64,000 nt of DNA from Rhizophagus prolifer (GCA_019425655.1 NQWY01024828.1:78439-142438), one strand, 5' to 3'. Positions 27,647 through 37,093 are shown, counted from the first letter of the stretch. Made by a program: numbers and translations. Notes: a model not told the origin generated them from the sequence alone.

Positions 27647-28870
27647 TTATTTCTCGGGAAGCGGAGAAACCTCATATTCATTCCTCAAAAGTGCCAACTG
27701 CAAATCATTCTGCAAATCCTGTGAAAATCTTGGAACTGGCAACATCAGCTTTTTGATTTTCTCCAATGACTGAATCTGATGGTATAATTCATAAAAACCA
27801 AAACCAGTTAATTTGCCTTTCTCTAAAACCAGAAATGATTTTTCGCCCAAAGTTCTTCCGGATGAAGACCAGATTTCATTCCTTCCTTTGAGATTGATTT
27901 TCTGAGTAAGTTCTGCCAAATCTTTCAGTTCTTCTCTGGATTTGATATAATTAATGGCTTTCAAACCTTGCGTAAAACTCTTGAATCTCAGTAAGGGTTT
28001 ATCTTCCTGGAGTTTAATTTTCTCAAGAATGTATTTGTTTTTTCTGTAAAACAGTCCAAAAGTCAGTGGTTGCCTTTTTTGGATTCCTTTATTTTGCATC
28101 ATCAGTTTGGCAATCAAATCCGTGCCGGTAAGTTCATAAGAGATTTTCTCGGTCTCTTCCTGGATTTTTTTATATTTCGCTTTATCGGAATCAAAAATTT
28201 TCTTGGCAGACTTATAAAGGTCTTCAACAACATCAGAACAGATGATTTTCCCGTCGCTGTTTTGGAAATATAGAATTCCTCTTTCGTTTGGCAGATCTTC
28301 CGTTAGAATCTGAACTTTACTGATGTAATCTTTCTCTAGGCTTTCTTCTTGTTGCGATTGGATGATTTCGTTATTTTTGTCTTTGATAATCAGTAGTTTA
28401 AATAAATCCAAAGTTGCTCTTGCGTCACCACTTGCACGATGAGCTTCACTCAACGGAATCCCAATGGATTTGCAAAGTTTGCTCAAAGAGTAGCTTTTCT
28501 CCTCAGGAATCAGTTTTTGAGCTAACGGAATTGTATCTAAAGTTTTGATTTTGAATTCATAACCAAGGCGTTTGAATGATTGACGAAGCATTCTGTAATC
28601 GAAGTCGATATTATGTCCCACCAATATAGAATCCTGTGTGATTTCCACAACACGTTTCGCAATCTCGTGGAATTTAGGCGCAGTAATTACCATTTTCTGT
28701 GTAATTCCTGTCAGTTTTTGAACAAAGCTGGAAATCTCATCTTCTGGATTAACGAGTGAGATGAATTGGTCTGTAATCTCGTGACCATCAAACCGATAGA
28801 TGGCAATTTCTATAATGCTTTCTTTTCTAAAAGGCGCTCCGTTACTTTCTATGTCTATTACTGAATACAT
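27647..28870 (-). CDS. DnaQ-like 3'-5' exonuclease with degenerate GIY-YIG-like region
   Basis: A 407-residue protein. The N-terminal DEDDh exonuclease domain (about 1-165) has the acidic motif VIDIESNG, LVGHNIDFDYRML and HRASGDARATLDLF. The following part (about 195-290) looks like the GIY-YIG domain of UvrC-type proteins: LPNERGILYFQNSDGKIICS, then a helical stretch and ELTGTDLIAKLMMQN. The Tyr and Gly residues of the GIY-YIG pair and the usual catalytic Arg are not evident, so this half is probably non-catalytic. Domain fusions of this type are known in Bacteroidota. It likely acts in DNA repair or end processing; the exact role is unknown. It starts 14 bp after the preceding membrane protein gene. 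Confidence 0.82.
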   Translation of the reverse strand: MYSVIDIESNGAPFRKESIIEIAIYRFDGHEITDQFISLVNPEDEISSFVQKLTGITQKMVITAPKFHEIAKRVVEITQDSILVGHNIDFDYRMLRQSFKRLGYEFKIKTLDTIPLAQKLIPEEKSYSLSKLCKSIGIPLSEAHRASGDARATLDLFKLLIIKDKNNEIIQSQQEESLEKDYISKVQILTEDLPNERGILYFQNSDGKIICSDVVEDLYKSAKKIFDSDKAKYKKIQEETEKISYELTGTDLIAKLMMQNKGIQKRQPLTFGLFYRKNKYILEKIKLQEDKPLLRFKSFTQGLKAINYIKSREELKDLAELTQKINLKGRNEIWSSSGRTLGEKSFLVLEKGKLTGFGFYELYHQIQSLEKIKKLMLPVPRFSQDLQNDLQLALLRNEYEVSPLPEK

Positions 28871-28884
28871 CTACATTTTTCGTT

Positions 28885-29535
28885 CTACAAAGTTAAGAAA
28901 CTTGAGAGATTTCCTTTCTCAAACATTTTGTTGTTGATGAGCTCTATTTTCTTAATTGAGCCTACCGGAACGATTGTAATTGTCTTACTTCCTTTCTCAA
29001 CATAAAAGAAATAAGCGCTATTGGAGTCAATGAGATAAATATCTTTTTGATTTCCAGAATCATCGGTAATCCTATGTTTGATTTTTAGATTGTTTTTTTT
29101 GATTCTGTCCTTTACAGAAAAACCGCTTCCGATTCCTCCTCCTAAAAAGAAAGCGGCGATCATAAATGCAACCGAAAAATAAACTTGCTTTTTGATGTGA
29201 AGTTTCAAATCTTGTACAGATGCATTAGGGTTTTTTTTGAGAAAAGGTCTATTAATAAGAGAATTGCGAACCCAATTTTTATGACTGTTATTCGCTAAAA
29301 AATTATTGTACCAAATAAGACCGATAATAAGAATAATAACTGTTACCAGTATAATTGGCTGAGAGGTCAATTCTGAGATAGGGCTTATCAAAATATCCAT
29401 AATTGAAGAATATTTCAGGAAATTAATTCCTAACATATAGAAAAATACACCATCTCTCAGGATTCCCAGGATTATTAGATACAAATAACCTAATGGCAAA
29501 AATGTCTGTAGTTTCTCGATCAGTTTATAATCCAT
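28885..29535 (-). CDS. Multi-pass membrane protein of unknown function
   Basis: A 216-residue protein with a hydrophobic N-terminal span, two further spans around residues 15-85 (FLPLGYLYLIILGIL, PIILVTVIILIIGLIWY), a span at about 122-140 (VYFSVAFMIAAFFLGGGIGSGF), and a soluble C-terminal part with DSNSAYFFYVEKGSKTITIVPVGSIKKIEL. No family was recognised. It is tightly packed between the HerA-like ATPase gene (11 bp away) and the exonuclease gene (14 bp), suggesting one transcript. Confidence 0.65.
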   Translation of the reverse strand: MDYKLIEKLQTFLPLGYLYLIILGILRDGVFFYMLGINFLKYSSIMDILISPISELTSQPIILVTVIILIIGLIWYNNFLANNSHKNWVRNSLINRPFLKKNPNASVQDLKLHIKKQVYFSVAFMIAAFFLGGGIGSGFSVKDRIKKNNLKIKHRITDDSGNQKDIYLIDSNSAYFFYVEKGSKTITIVPVGSIKKIELINNKMFEKGNLSSFLTL

Positions 29536-29546
29536 TGAATTAGTTA

Positions 29547-31073
29547 TTATCTCCTTTTCTTCAGGCTAAACATTCCTAAAATAAACTTCGCACCTTCTCT
29601 CGCCAATGTTGTCATAAAGGTTTTTCCGGCACGGCTTTCCATTACCTGTTCAAACATTCCCGGTTCTTCTTTAGGTTGTACGGTTCTCGTTGGTGTAGGA
29701 ATTACGGTTTGAGAATGTTCTTCTAATCTTCTATTTAGTATTTCGTAAGCACTTTCCTTATCAATGGTCTGTTCATATTTTCTGACGAGTTCCGAATTTC
29801 TTGTTAGTTCATCAATTTCTGATGAGGTTAAGACATCCATTCGGCTTTCCGGAGAAATCAGATAAGTCTGAACCAAAGGTGTCGGAATTCCTTTTTCGTC
29901 AAGAGCTGTTACGAAAGCTTCTCCAATACCAAGATTCTGAATGAGTTCATTAGCTTTGTAGAATTCTGTAATTGGATAATTTTCTACCGCTTTATCAATT
30001 TCTTTCCTGTCTTTGGCTGTGAATCCTCTCAAGGCATGCTGGATTTTCAAACCAAGCTGACTCAATATATTTTCCGGAACATCGCCGGGAATCTGAGTGA
30101 TAAAATAAATACCGATGCCTTTTGAACGGATTAATTTTACCATTGTTTCAATCTGGGAAAGCAATGCCTTCGAAGCTTCATTGAAAATCAAATGTGCTTC
30201 ATCTATGAATAGAACCAATTTTGGTCTTCCACTGTCGCCTTCTTCAGGAAAGGTCATATAGATTTCTGCAAAAAGCGATAACATAAACGTTGAGAAAAGA
30301 TTCGGTTTGTTTTGGATGTCATCCACACGGAAAATATTCACAACACCTTTTCCGTCTCTGGTTTTTAGCAGGTCTTCAACTTCAAAACTTGGTTCGCCGA
30401 AAAAAGTCGATGCACCTTGTTGTTCCATTGCGACAATCGAGCGTAAGATTGCGCCCAAAGATGCCGGTGCAATAGAACCGTAATTGTCAGCTAGTTCTTT
30501 TTTACCAACCGGATTATCCGTTACGTATTGCAAAACTTTTTTCAAATCCTGCAAATCAACCAAAGGCAAAGCTTTGTCATCACAGTATTTGAAAACAATA
30601 GACATGATGCTTTGCTGGGTATCATTGAGTCCAAGAATTTTACTTAACAAGATTGGTCCGAATTCCAACACAGTGGCTCTCAATTTCACACCTTTTGTTC
30701 CGGAAATAGTCATCAGTTCTACCGGAAAGCTCTGTGGGGAATAAGGCAACTGCGTTTTGGCATAACGGTCTTTGATGTTGTCATTTTCTGTTCCTGCTTC
30801 TGCAATTCCGGAAAGATCTCCTTTGATATCCATTACCAAAGTTGGGATTCCTGCGTGAGACAATTGCTCCACAAAAACCTGAAGTGTTTTGGTTTTTCCG
30901 GTTCCCGTTGCGCCGGCAATTAATCCGTGCCGGTTTACGGTTTTAAGTGGGATCGAAACATTGACTTCCGTTACAACTTCGCCGTCAAGCATTCCTTTTC
31001 CAAGAATGATATGTTCTCCTTTCGGATTATATTTTGCGTTAAGATCTGTGATGAATTTCTCTTTATCTGACAT
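29547..31073 (-). CDS. HerA-like/DUF853 ATPase
   Basis: A 508-residue AAA-type ATPase of the HerA-FtsK superfamily. The Walker A is GATGTGKTKTL at about residues 54-64; Walker B is KLVLFIDEAHLIF; an arginine-finger-like LIRSKGIGIYFITQIPGDVP follows. The DUF853 group has a short N-terminal domain and is widespread. It is expected to act on DNA or protein complexes in the cytoplasm; its biological role is unclear. It heads a likely transcript with the membrane protein and the exonuclease. No NurA nuclease gene lies nearby, although the exonuclease downstream could be a functional partner. Confidence 0.88.
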   Translation of the reverse strand: MSDKEKFITDLNAKYNPKGEHIILGKGMLDGEVVTEVNVSIPLKTVNRHGLIAGATGTGKTKTLQVFVEQLSHAGIPTLVMDIKGDLSGIAEAGTENDNIKDRYAKTQLPYSPQSFPVELMTISGTKGVKLRATVLEFGPILLSKILGLNDTQQSIMSIVFKYCDDKALPLVDLQDLKKVLQYVTDNPVGKKELADNYGSIAPASLGAILRSIVAMEQQGASTFFGEPSFEVEDLLKTRDGKGVVNIFRVDDIQNKPNLFSTFMLSLFAEIYMTFPEEGDSGRPKLVLFIDEAHLIFNEASKALLSQIETMVKLIRSKGIGIYFITQIPGDVPENILSQLGLKIQHALRGFTAKDRKEIDKAVENYPITEFYKANELIQNLGIGEAFVTALDEKGIPTPLVQTYLISPESRMDVLTSSEIDELTRNSELVRKYEQTIDKESAYEILNRRLEEHSQTVIPTPTRTVQPKEEPGMFEQVMESRAGKTFMTTLAREGAKFILGMFSLKKRR

Positions 31074-31234
31074 CGATTGGTTTTTGAATGTTTAAATTTA
31101 AAAATATTTTCCAGAAATTTAAACTTTAGCAATTACATTAATTTGTCTTGTATTAGAATATGCTCAAATTTCTGATTTTCGAAAATATAAAAGCGAGGCA
31201 ATAATATTTTATCTTTGTATCCAAATCACAAAGC

Positions 31235-32116
31235 ATGCGTGCTTATAACACAAAAAATTTCCTGAAAATACTTATCAGTCTTCATAAAAGTGATACACTG
31301 AAGGTTCTTTTCCCAACAATTGTTTTAGTCGGCATTTACTCATATGCAGTCTATTATTTTGAAGTAGAATTTTTGCATCTGACATCCAAATCTTCTGTAA
31401 GCAATATCGGGATGATCCATTCTTTGCTGGGGTTTGTTTTGTCTTTGCTGTTGGTTTTCAGGACAAACACAGCTTACGATCGTTGGTGGGAAGGGCGGAA
31501 GCTTTGGGGTAAACTGGTTAATGACAGCCGGAATTTTGTCATTAAGATTAACAGCATCCTTCCGGAATCTGATATTAAAAACAGGACTCAAATTGCAAAA
31601 TACCTGAAATTTTTCCCTCACTTCCTGAATAGCCACCTTTCCAAAGAATCAACAAGATTGGTTCTGGATGAAGGTTTTGCAGATTTGGCTAAGGAACTGA
31701 AACATCATCCGCCGGCAGAATTGATTTTTCTGTTGACTAAAAAACTGTACCAGCTTAAAAAAGAAGGAAAAATTTCTGACACCGAGATGTTATTTTTGGA
31801 CACGCAGTTATCCGGCTTTTTAGATGTTTGCGGCGGTTGTGAAAGAATTAAAAATACGCCTATTCCATATTCGTACTCATCATTTATAAAGAAGTTTATT
31901 ATCTTTTATGTAATGGCTTTACCAATTGCTAATGTTGTTAATCTGGGTTGTTTTATGATTCCCATTACTATGTTTGTATATTATGTGCTGATGAGTTTGG
32001 AACTGATTGCGGAAGAAATAGAAGATCCGTTCAATAATGATGAGAATGATATTCCTATGGAAGCCATTTCTCAAAATATCGAAAGAAGTATCGATTTAAT
32101 TTTAAATAAAGTCTGA
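31235..32116 (+). CDS. Bestrophin-family membrane protein
   Basis: A 293-residue protein of the bestrophin/UPF0187 family, which form pentameric ion channels. Visible features are an N-terminal membrane span, FRTNTAYDRWWEGRKLWGKLVNDSRNF, IPYSYSSFIKKFIIFYVMALPIANV and the EEIEDPFNNDENDIPME motif of the C-terminal region. Bacterial homologues conduct cations or anions; the selectivity here is not readable. TATCTTTG at 31210-31217 is a -7 match but without a clear TTG. The next gene starts 3 bases after its stop. Confidence 0.9.
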   Translation: MRAYNTKNFLKILISLHKSDTLKVLFPTIVLVGIYSYAVYYFEVEFLHLTSKSSVSNIGMIHSLLGFVLSLLLVFRTNTAYDRWWEGRKLWGKLVNDSRNFVIKINSILPESDIKNRTQIAKYLKFFPHFLNSHLSKESTRLVLDEGFADLAKELKHHPPAELIFLLTKKLYQLKKEGKISDTEMLFLDTQLSGFLDVCGGCERIKNTPIPYSYSSFIKKFIIFYVMALPIANVVNLGCFMIPITMFVYYVLMSLELIAEEIEDPFNNDENDIPMEAISQNIERSIDLILNKV

Positions 32117-32118
32117 CT

Positions 32119-32655
32119 GTGACAAAGAAACTGAAACTAGAAGAACTGGGAAGAATAGATGTGGAAACGTTCAAAAGAACAGCTAAAATTCCTTTGGTTG
32201 TGATTTTGGATAGTGTTAGAAGTATGCATAATGTAGGAGCGATCTTCCGGACTGGTGATGCTTTTCTAATAGAAAAAGTGGTGCTTTGCGGAATCACGCC
32301 TCAACCACCTCACCGCGAGATTCATAAAGCCGCATTGGGTGCAACAGAGAGTGTGGATTGGGTCTATGAGCAGGATATTAATGTGGCTATAGACAATCTT
32401 AAAAAAGAAAACTTTGAGATTATTGGCATTGAACAGACTTCATCCAGTCAGTTAATAACGGATTTTGAAATTGATCCGGAAAAAAAATATGCCTTGATTC
32501 TTGGGAACGAAGTCGATGGGATCAGTGATGATGCGCTTGGGAATATTGATAATTTTCTGGAAATTCCTCAGTTAGGAACCAAACATTCTCTTAATGTAAG
32601 CGTCTGTGGCGGAATTGTGATCTGGGAATTTGCGAAGAATCTTGGATTTAGATAA
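32119..32655 (+). CDS. SpoU/TrmH-family RNA methyltransferase
   Basis: A 178-residue SPOUT methyltransferase with the three family motifs: SVRSMHNVGAIFRTGDAF near the N-terminus, ALILGNEVDGISDDAL in the middle, and QLGTKHSLNVSVCGGIVIWEF at the C-terminus. It would 2'-O-methylate tRNA or rRNA; the precise site is unknown. There is no N-terminal substrate-binding extension, as in TrmL and TrmH core forms. The start is GTG at 32119, three bases after the bestrophin stop. Confidence 0.9.
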   Translation: MTKKLKLEELGRIDVETFKRTAKIPLVVILDSVRSMHNVGAIFRTGDAFLIEKVVLCGITPQPPHREIHKAALGATESVDWVYEQDINVAIDNLKKENFEIIGIEQTSSSQLITDFEIDPEKKYALILGNEVDGISDDALGNIDNFLEIPQLGTKHSLNVSVCGGIVIWEFAKNLGFR

Positions 32656-32827
32656 TAAAAAACTGCAAACACCAGAAGTGCCGCAGTTTGAAATAAATCT
32701 AATAAAAAGTAAAAATGAAAGGCGACAAAGATATATTTTTAAATTAATACAAAGCAACAGTTTTGTAAAAAAAGTATAAAAATTTTTAAAATCTTTTCTG
32801 GCTGAGTAATTTTTGTAAATTAGCATA

Positions 32828-33481
32828 ATGTTTATCAAAGACTACATCTCCAAAGATTACCCGGCTTTCAGCGTCAAAGACTCTATAGAAGAGGCTTCTG
32901 AGGTTGCTAAAGAATTTGGATATTCCCATGTTTTCATTGTGAACAAGGGTCTTTTCCTGGGAGGGCTCAGTCAGTCTTTTTTAGAAGACAGTCCTGAAGG
33001 AAAACTGGATTCTCTCAATATTCATTTTGAGCGTTTTGCAATTATGGAAGACAGCAGTCTGTTGGACAGTATCAAGCTTTTCCATATTTTTAATTCCAAT
33101 GTGGTTCCTGTTATTTCGAAGGAAGAAAAGTATCTGGGTTACATCTCCTGTGATGATATTTTTAATGAGTTTTCCAAATATCCCTTGTTTTCGGAAAATG
33201 GTGCAATACTGACCATCCAGACCAACGGCCTGCATTATTCTATGACAGAGATTTCGCAGATTGTGGAAAGTAACAATGCTAAGATCTATGGCGTTTTCAT
33301 CAATGCAATCAAAGAAGATAGTATAGAAATTACACTCAAGATCAGTAACGAAAATCTAAGTTCTATAGATGAAACTTTTGAGAGATACGGTTATGTTGTA
33401 GTCCATAAACATTATGACGATGAGAAAGAAGAACTCTTGAAAGACCGGTTCGGATTTTTTCAGAAATTTTTGGAGATTTAA
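32828..33481 (+). CDS. CBS-domain protein
   Basis: A 217-residue cytoplasmic protein. Two CBS motifs span about residues 5-125, with PAFSVKDSIEEASEVAKEFGYSHVFIV and NSNVVPVISKEEKYLGYIS; the C-terminal third (ILTIQTNGLHYSMTEISQIVESNN, then KISNENLSSIDETFERYGY) has an ACT-like pattern. CBS pairs usually bind adenosine nucleotides. It lies 2 bp before nadK, so a nucleotide-sensing role alongside NAD kinase is possible but unproven. Confidence 0.8.
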   Translation: MFIKDYISKDYPAFSVKDSIEEASEVAKEFGYSHVFIVNKGLFLGGLSQSFLEDSPEGKLDSLNIHFERFAIMEDSSLLDSIKLFHIFNSNVVPVISKEEKYLGYISCDDIFNEFSKYPLFSENGAILTIQTNGLHYSMTEISQIVESNNAKIYGVFINAIKEDSIEITLKISNENLSSIDETFERYGYVVVHKHYDDEKEELLKDRFGFFQKFLEI

Positions 33482-33483
33482 TT

Positions 33484-34356
33484 ATGAAAGCAGCCATTTA
33501 TTCTCAAAAGAAAGATCTTGATACGTTTTTGTATCTCAATCGGTTCATTTCAGAATTGGCGCTGAGAGAAGTGTCCGTTGTTCTTCACGCCGAGATGGCG
33601 GAAAATCTGAATTTTTCCAAAGAATTCGAAACATTTTCCGGCAAAGAGGGACTTAAAAATAAGAATGTCAATATCGTTTTTAGTTTCGGGGGCGATGGAA
33701 CTATTCTTAATGCGTTGACTTTTATACAGGATCTTGAAATTCCGATTATTGGGGTTAATACAGGACGATTGGGGTTTTTGGCCAATTTCCGGAAAGACCA
33801 GATTTTTGACGAATTGGATTCGATTATCCTTGAAAAGAATTATAATATCAGTGAAAGATCGGTAATTAAAATCACGACAAATGATAATTCTGAAATCGAT
33901 TTTCCATTCGCTTTGAATGATGTCAGTCTTTCCAGAAAAGAAACGACATCAATGATTACGGTCGAGTCTTACATTAATGATGAGTTTCTGAATGTTTTCT
34001 GGGGCGATGGATTGATCGTTTCAACTCCAACCGGTTCTACAGCTTATTCACTGAGTTGTGGCGGACCGATTATTTCTCCGACGAACGATAATTTTGCGAT
34101 ATCGCCAATAGCACCTCATAACCTGAATGTCCGTCCACTGATTGTAAAAGATGACTCGAAAATAAAACTGACAGTTAAAAGCCGGGTTCCGCAATACACT
34201 TTGGCTTTGGATTCAAGGCTTTATCATATGGAAGTGGGGAGTGAGATTATCATTGAAAAAGCAGAATTTTCTTTGTTCCTTATCAAACCGAAAAATTTCA
34301 GTTTCTACGAAACAATCCGCCAGAAGTTGCTTTGGGGAAATGACAAGAGAAATTAA
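33484..34356 (+). CDS. nadK: NAD kinase
   Basis: A 290-residue ATP-NAD kinase that makes NADP. GGDGTILNA at about residues 69-77, GVNTGRLGFLANF, SRKETTSMITVE and the glycine-rich STPTGSTAYSLSCGGPIISP followed by NVRPLIV are the family motifs. The length is typical. It forms a tight pair with the CBS-domain gene 2 bp upstream. Confidence 0.95.
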   Translation: MKAAIYSQKKDLDTFLYLNRFISELALREVSVVLHAEMAENLNFSKEFETFSGKEGLKNKNVNIVFSFGGDGTILNALTFIQDLEIPIIGVNTGRLGFLANFRKDQIFDELDSIILEKNYNISERSVIKITTNDNSEIDFPFALNDVSLSRKETTSMITVESYINDEFLNVFWGDGLIVSTPTGSTAYSLSCGGPIISPTNDNFAISPIAPHNLNVRPLIVKDDSKIKLTVKSRVPQYTLALDSRLYHMEVGSEIIIEKAEFSLFLIKPKNFSFYETIRQKLLWGNDKRN

Positions 34357-34457
34357 TTATTGAAAAATTATTCTTAACATAGTATATTAATTGAAGTTAG
34401 AATTATTAATAATTTCGTAACTTTACAGTCCAAAAAATCTTAAAAAATATAATAAAA

Positions 34458-35525
34458 ATGAGCAGAAAATTTCCGGCAGGAGTTGCCACTGGTTCTTTAG
34501 TAACAGAGATATTTGATTATGCAAAAGAAAAGCAATTTGCGCTTCCTGCTGCTAATGTGATTGGCTCTAGTAATATCAATGCAACTTTGGAAACTGCTGC
34601 AAAACTAAACGCTCCTGTAATTATCCAGTTTTCAAATGGTGGTGCGGCTTTCAATGCAGGAAAAGGCTTGAGCAATGATGGTCAAAGGGCTTCGATACTT
34701 GGAGCTATTGCTGGTGCAAAGCACATCCATACTTTGGCAGAAGCTTACGGAGCGACAGTAATCCTGCATACAGACCATTGTGCAAAAAAATTATTGCCTT
34801 GGGTTGATGGTCTTTTAGATGCAAGTGAAGAACATTTCAGACTGACGGGAAAACCATTATATTCTTCTCACATGCTGGATCTTTCTGAAGAACCTTTGGA
34901 AGAAAATCTCGAAGTTTCTGCTAAATATTTCGAAAGAATGGCAAAAATGGGAATGACTCTAGAAATTGAACTTGGAGTAACCGGAGGTGAAGAAGATGGT
35001 GTTGATAACTCTGATGTTGACAGCTCAAAATTATACACACAACCCGAAGAGGTTGCACATGCTTATGAAGTTTTGAAAAAAGTGTCTGATAATTTTACAA
35101 TTGCTGCTGCTTTCGGCAATGTACATGGTGTTTATAAACCGGGCAACGTAAAATTAACTCCAAAAATCCTTGATAATTCTCAGAAATATGTTCAGGAGAA
35201 ATTTGGTACAGGGGAGAAACCGGTAAATTTTGTGTTCCATGGTGGATCTGGCTCTACTTTGGAAGAAATAAGAGAAGCAATCAGCTACGGTGTTGTAAAA
35301 ATGAACATCGATACAGATTTACAATTCGGTTACACAGAAGGAATCAGAGATTATATGACAGAACAGATTGAATATCTGCGCCATCAGATCGGAAATCCAA
35401 CTGGTGCCGATGCTCCAAATAAGAAATTTTACGATCCAAGAGTCTGGGTAAGAAAAGGAGAAGAAACGTATATCAAGAGATTGACTCAGGCTTTTGAAGA
35501 TCTGAACAATATCAATACACTTTAA
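34458..35525 (+). CDS. fbaA: Class II fructose-1,6-bisphosphate aldolase
   Basis: A 355-residue class IIA zinc aldolase of glycolysis and gluconeogenesis. Zinc ligands lie in ILHTDHCAKKLLPWVDGLL, FGNVHGVYKPGNVKL and FVFHGGSGST; the catalytic loop and the acid ELGVTGGEEDGVDN are present. The length matches E. coli FbaA. TAACTTTA at 34418-34425 is a near match to the -7 consensus. A hairpin repeat separates it from accD. Confidence 0.95.
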   Translation: MSRKFPAGVATGSLVTEIFDYAKEKQFALPAANVIGSSNINATLETAAKLNAPVIIQFSNGGAAFNAGKGLSNDGQRASILGAIAGAKHIHTLAEAYGATVILHTDHCAKKLLPWVDGLLDASEEHFRLTGKPLYSSHMLDLSEEPLEENLEVSAKYFERMAKMGMTLEIELGVTGGEEDGVDNSDVDSSKLYTQPEEVAHAYEVLKKVSDNFTIAAAFGNVHGVYKPGNVKLTPKILDNSQKYVQEKFGTGEKPVNFVFHGGSGSTLEEIREAISYGVVKMNIDTDLQFGYTEGIRDYMTEQIEYLRHQIGNPTGADAPNKKFYDPRVWVRKGEETYIKRLTQAFEDLNNINTL

Positions 35526-35535
35526 TAATTTATAA

Positions 35536-35587
35536 ATGATAATTGATGAGCGATAAATGGTTCAGTCGTTTTCTCATCAGTTATCAT
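35536..35587. repeat. Inverted repeat between fbaA and accD
   Basis: ATGATAATTGATGAG (35536-35550) matches the complement of CTCATCAGTTATCAT (35573-35587) at 14 of 15 positions, with the odd pair able to form G-U in RNA. The flanks ATAAAT and ATTTAT extend the symmetry. It could terminate or protect the fbaA transcript, but no T-run follows, so it is called a repeat. Confidence 0.6.
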
Positions 35588-35610
35588 TTTTCATTTATCA
35601 ATTATAGAAT

Positions 35611-36468
35611 ATGGCATTTGATTGGTTTAAAAGAAAAACCCAAAACATTACAACTTCCACGGAAGACAAAAAAGATGTTCCAAAAGGTCTTTGGCATAAA
35701 ACTCCAACCGGAAAAATTATAGAGGCGGAAGAACTTAAAGCGAATAATTTTGTATCTCCGGAAGACGGTTTCCATGTAAGAATCGGCAGCAGAGAATATT
35801 TCGATATGCTTTTTGATGATCAGAAATTCAAAGAATTGGATGCTGATGTGGAAAGTGTTGATATCCTGAAATTCAAGGATACAAAAACTTACACAGACCG
35901 TCTGAAAGAAGTGAAATCAAAAACAAAACTGACAGATTCTATCCGTAATGCAACCGGAAAAGTGAATGGTGTAGAAATGGTAGTTTCCTGTATGGATTTT
36001 GCTTTTATCGGAGGTTCTTTAGGTTCTGTAATGGGAGAAAAAATCAGAAGAGCTATTGATTATTGTATCAAACACAAATTGCCTTATATGATTATCTGCC
36101 AGTCCGGTGGAGCGAGAATGCAGGAAGCAGCATATTCACTTATGCAATTGGCGAAAGTTCAGGCTAAGCTGGTTCAGCTTTCCGATGCCGGTTTACCTTA
36201 TATCGCCTATTTGACTGACCCTACTTTTGGCGGTATCACAGCATCGTTTGCAATGACAGCTGATTTGATTATTGCTGAACCAAGTGCCTTGATAGGTTTT
36301 GCGGGGCCAAGAGTTATCCGTGAAACGATAGGAAGAGATTTGCCTGAGGGCTTCCAGACATCGGAATTCCTGCAGGAAAAAGGATTTGTTGATTTTATCG
36401 TGAAAAGGACGGAAATCAAACATCAAGTTTCCAGAGCTGTAAAGCTTTTAATGCACGAATATCATTAA
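35611..36468 (+). CDS. accD: Acetyl-CoA carboxylase carboxyltransferase beta subunit, zinc-ribbon cysteines absent
   Basis: A 285-residue AccD that, with AccA, transfers the carboxyl group from biotin to acetyl-CoA for fatty acid synthesis. The crotonase-like core is clear: [41 protein letters not shown] and GGITASFAM, then [19 protein letters not shown]. The N-terminal region that in E. coli forms a four-cysteine zinc ribbon is present but has no cysteine: [14 protein letters not shown] and [14 protein letters not shown] occupy those positions. This fits Bacteroidota AccD as I know it, rather than damage in this copy. A terminator follows. Confidence 0.93.
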   Translation: MAFDWFKRKTQNITTSTEDKKDVPKGLWHKTPTGKIIEAEELKANNFVSPEDGFHVRIGSREYFDMLFDDQKFKELDADVESVDILKFKDTKTYTDRLKEVKSKTKLTDSIRNATGKVNGVEMVVSCMDFAFIGGSLGSVMGEKIRRAIDYCIKHKLPYMIICQSGGARMQEAAYSLMQLAKVQAKLVQLSDAGLPYIAYLTDPTFGGITASFAMTADLIIAEPSALIGFAGPRVIRETIGRDLPEGFQTSEFLQEKGFVDFIVKRTEIKHQVSRAVKLLMHEYH

Positions 36469-36490
36469 TCCAAACAGTTAATAATTATAA

Positions 36491-36525
36491 AAAAACTCGC
36501 TCTCTCAAATCTGGGAGAGTTTTTT
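36491..36525 (+). terminator. accD terminator abutting the next start codon
   Basis: AAAAACTC (36491-36498) can pair with GAGTTTTT (36517-36524), with inner pairing of CTCTC and GAGAG as an alternative, followed by T to 36525. The ATG of the next gene is the very next base. Confidence 0.75.
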
Positions 36526-37035
36526 ATGAGATTTGTAAGCATATTTTTCAGGACTTTAAAATCATTGACCTTTAAAAAGCTCTTGAAGGTCTTTTCTATC
36601 GGATTAATGCATCCTTTATTTGCGTTCTTATATACTTATGCCAGTTTTAAGGCATTTACCAAAGCCAAAGAGCTTTATCCGAAAACCAATTCTAACAGCG
36701 GAAAAGGAAATGCATTCCGACACGCTTACTGGTGTTGCCTGATCATGATGTATTTCTGTAAAGTCTCATCACCAAATAAATCTCTGAAATGGTGCAAAAA
36801 ACTTACAGATATGCACGAAGAATTGTTTCCGAATGAACCGTTAGAAACCAAAATGGACCTTCATAATAACAGAGTCGGGATGGATTATTTTATGACGCTC
36901 GTTCCGGGAATCCATCGTCAGTTTTTTGAAAGCAGCTTTTTTATTGAGGAATTACAGAAGAGAACCGCAAATGCTGTTCTGATAACTGATACGGATCAAG
37001 ACGTTGATAAAACAACGTTGGTGTATTTGGAATAA
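36526..37035 (+). CDS. DUF6973-like protein
   Basis: A 169-residue protein with GKGNAFRHAYWCCLIM followed by MHEELFPNE, then KMDLHNNRVGMDYF: a pattern of conserved His, Glu, Asp and Asn seen in DUF6973-type proteins, possibly a metal-dependent or hydrolytic site. An N-terminal hydrophobic segment (VFSIGLMHPLFAFLYTYASF) suggests membrane association. The first ATG lies immediately after the accD terminator, without room for a leader, so a start at the Met at residue 28 is possible. No function is known. Confidence 0.65.
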   Translation: MRFVSIFFRTLKSLTFKKLLKVFSIGLMHPLFAFLYTYASFKAFTKAKELYPKTNSNSGKGNAFRHAYWCCLIMMYFCKVSSPNKSLKWCKKLTDMHEELFPNEPLETKMDLHNNRVGMDYFMTLVPGIHRQFFESSFFIEELQKRTANAVLITDTDQDVDKTTLVYLE

Positions 37036-37040
37036 TCAAA

Positions 37041-37064
37041 TTGACGACTCAGAAGAATCGTCAA
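37041..37064. terminator. Possible terminator between DUF6973-like gene and metQ
   Basis: TTGACGA (37041-37047) and TCGTCAA (37058-37064) form a 7-bp hairpin between convergent genes. There is no good T-tract on either strand, so the call is weak. Confidence 0.35.
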
Positions 37065-37093
37065 CTTAAAAAATTAGATATATAATAGAAGTT

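Noticed and set aside
32660-32689. A hairpin AAACTGC/GCAGTTT after the SpoU methyltransferase gene
   Set aside because: Seven base pairs with a 16-nt loop and no T-tract; too weak to call a terminator.
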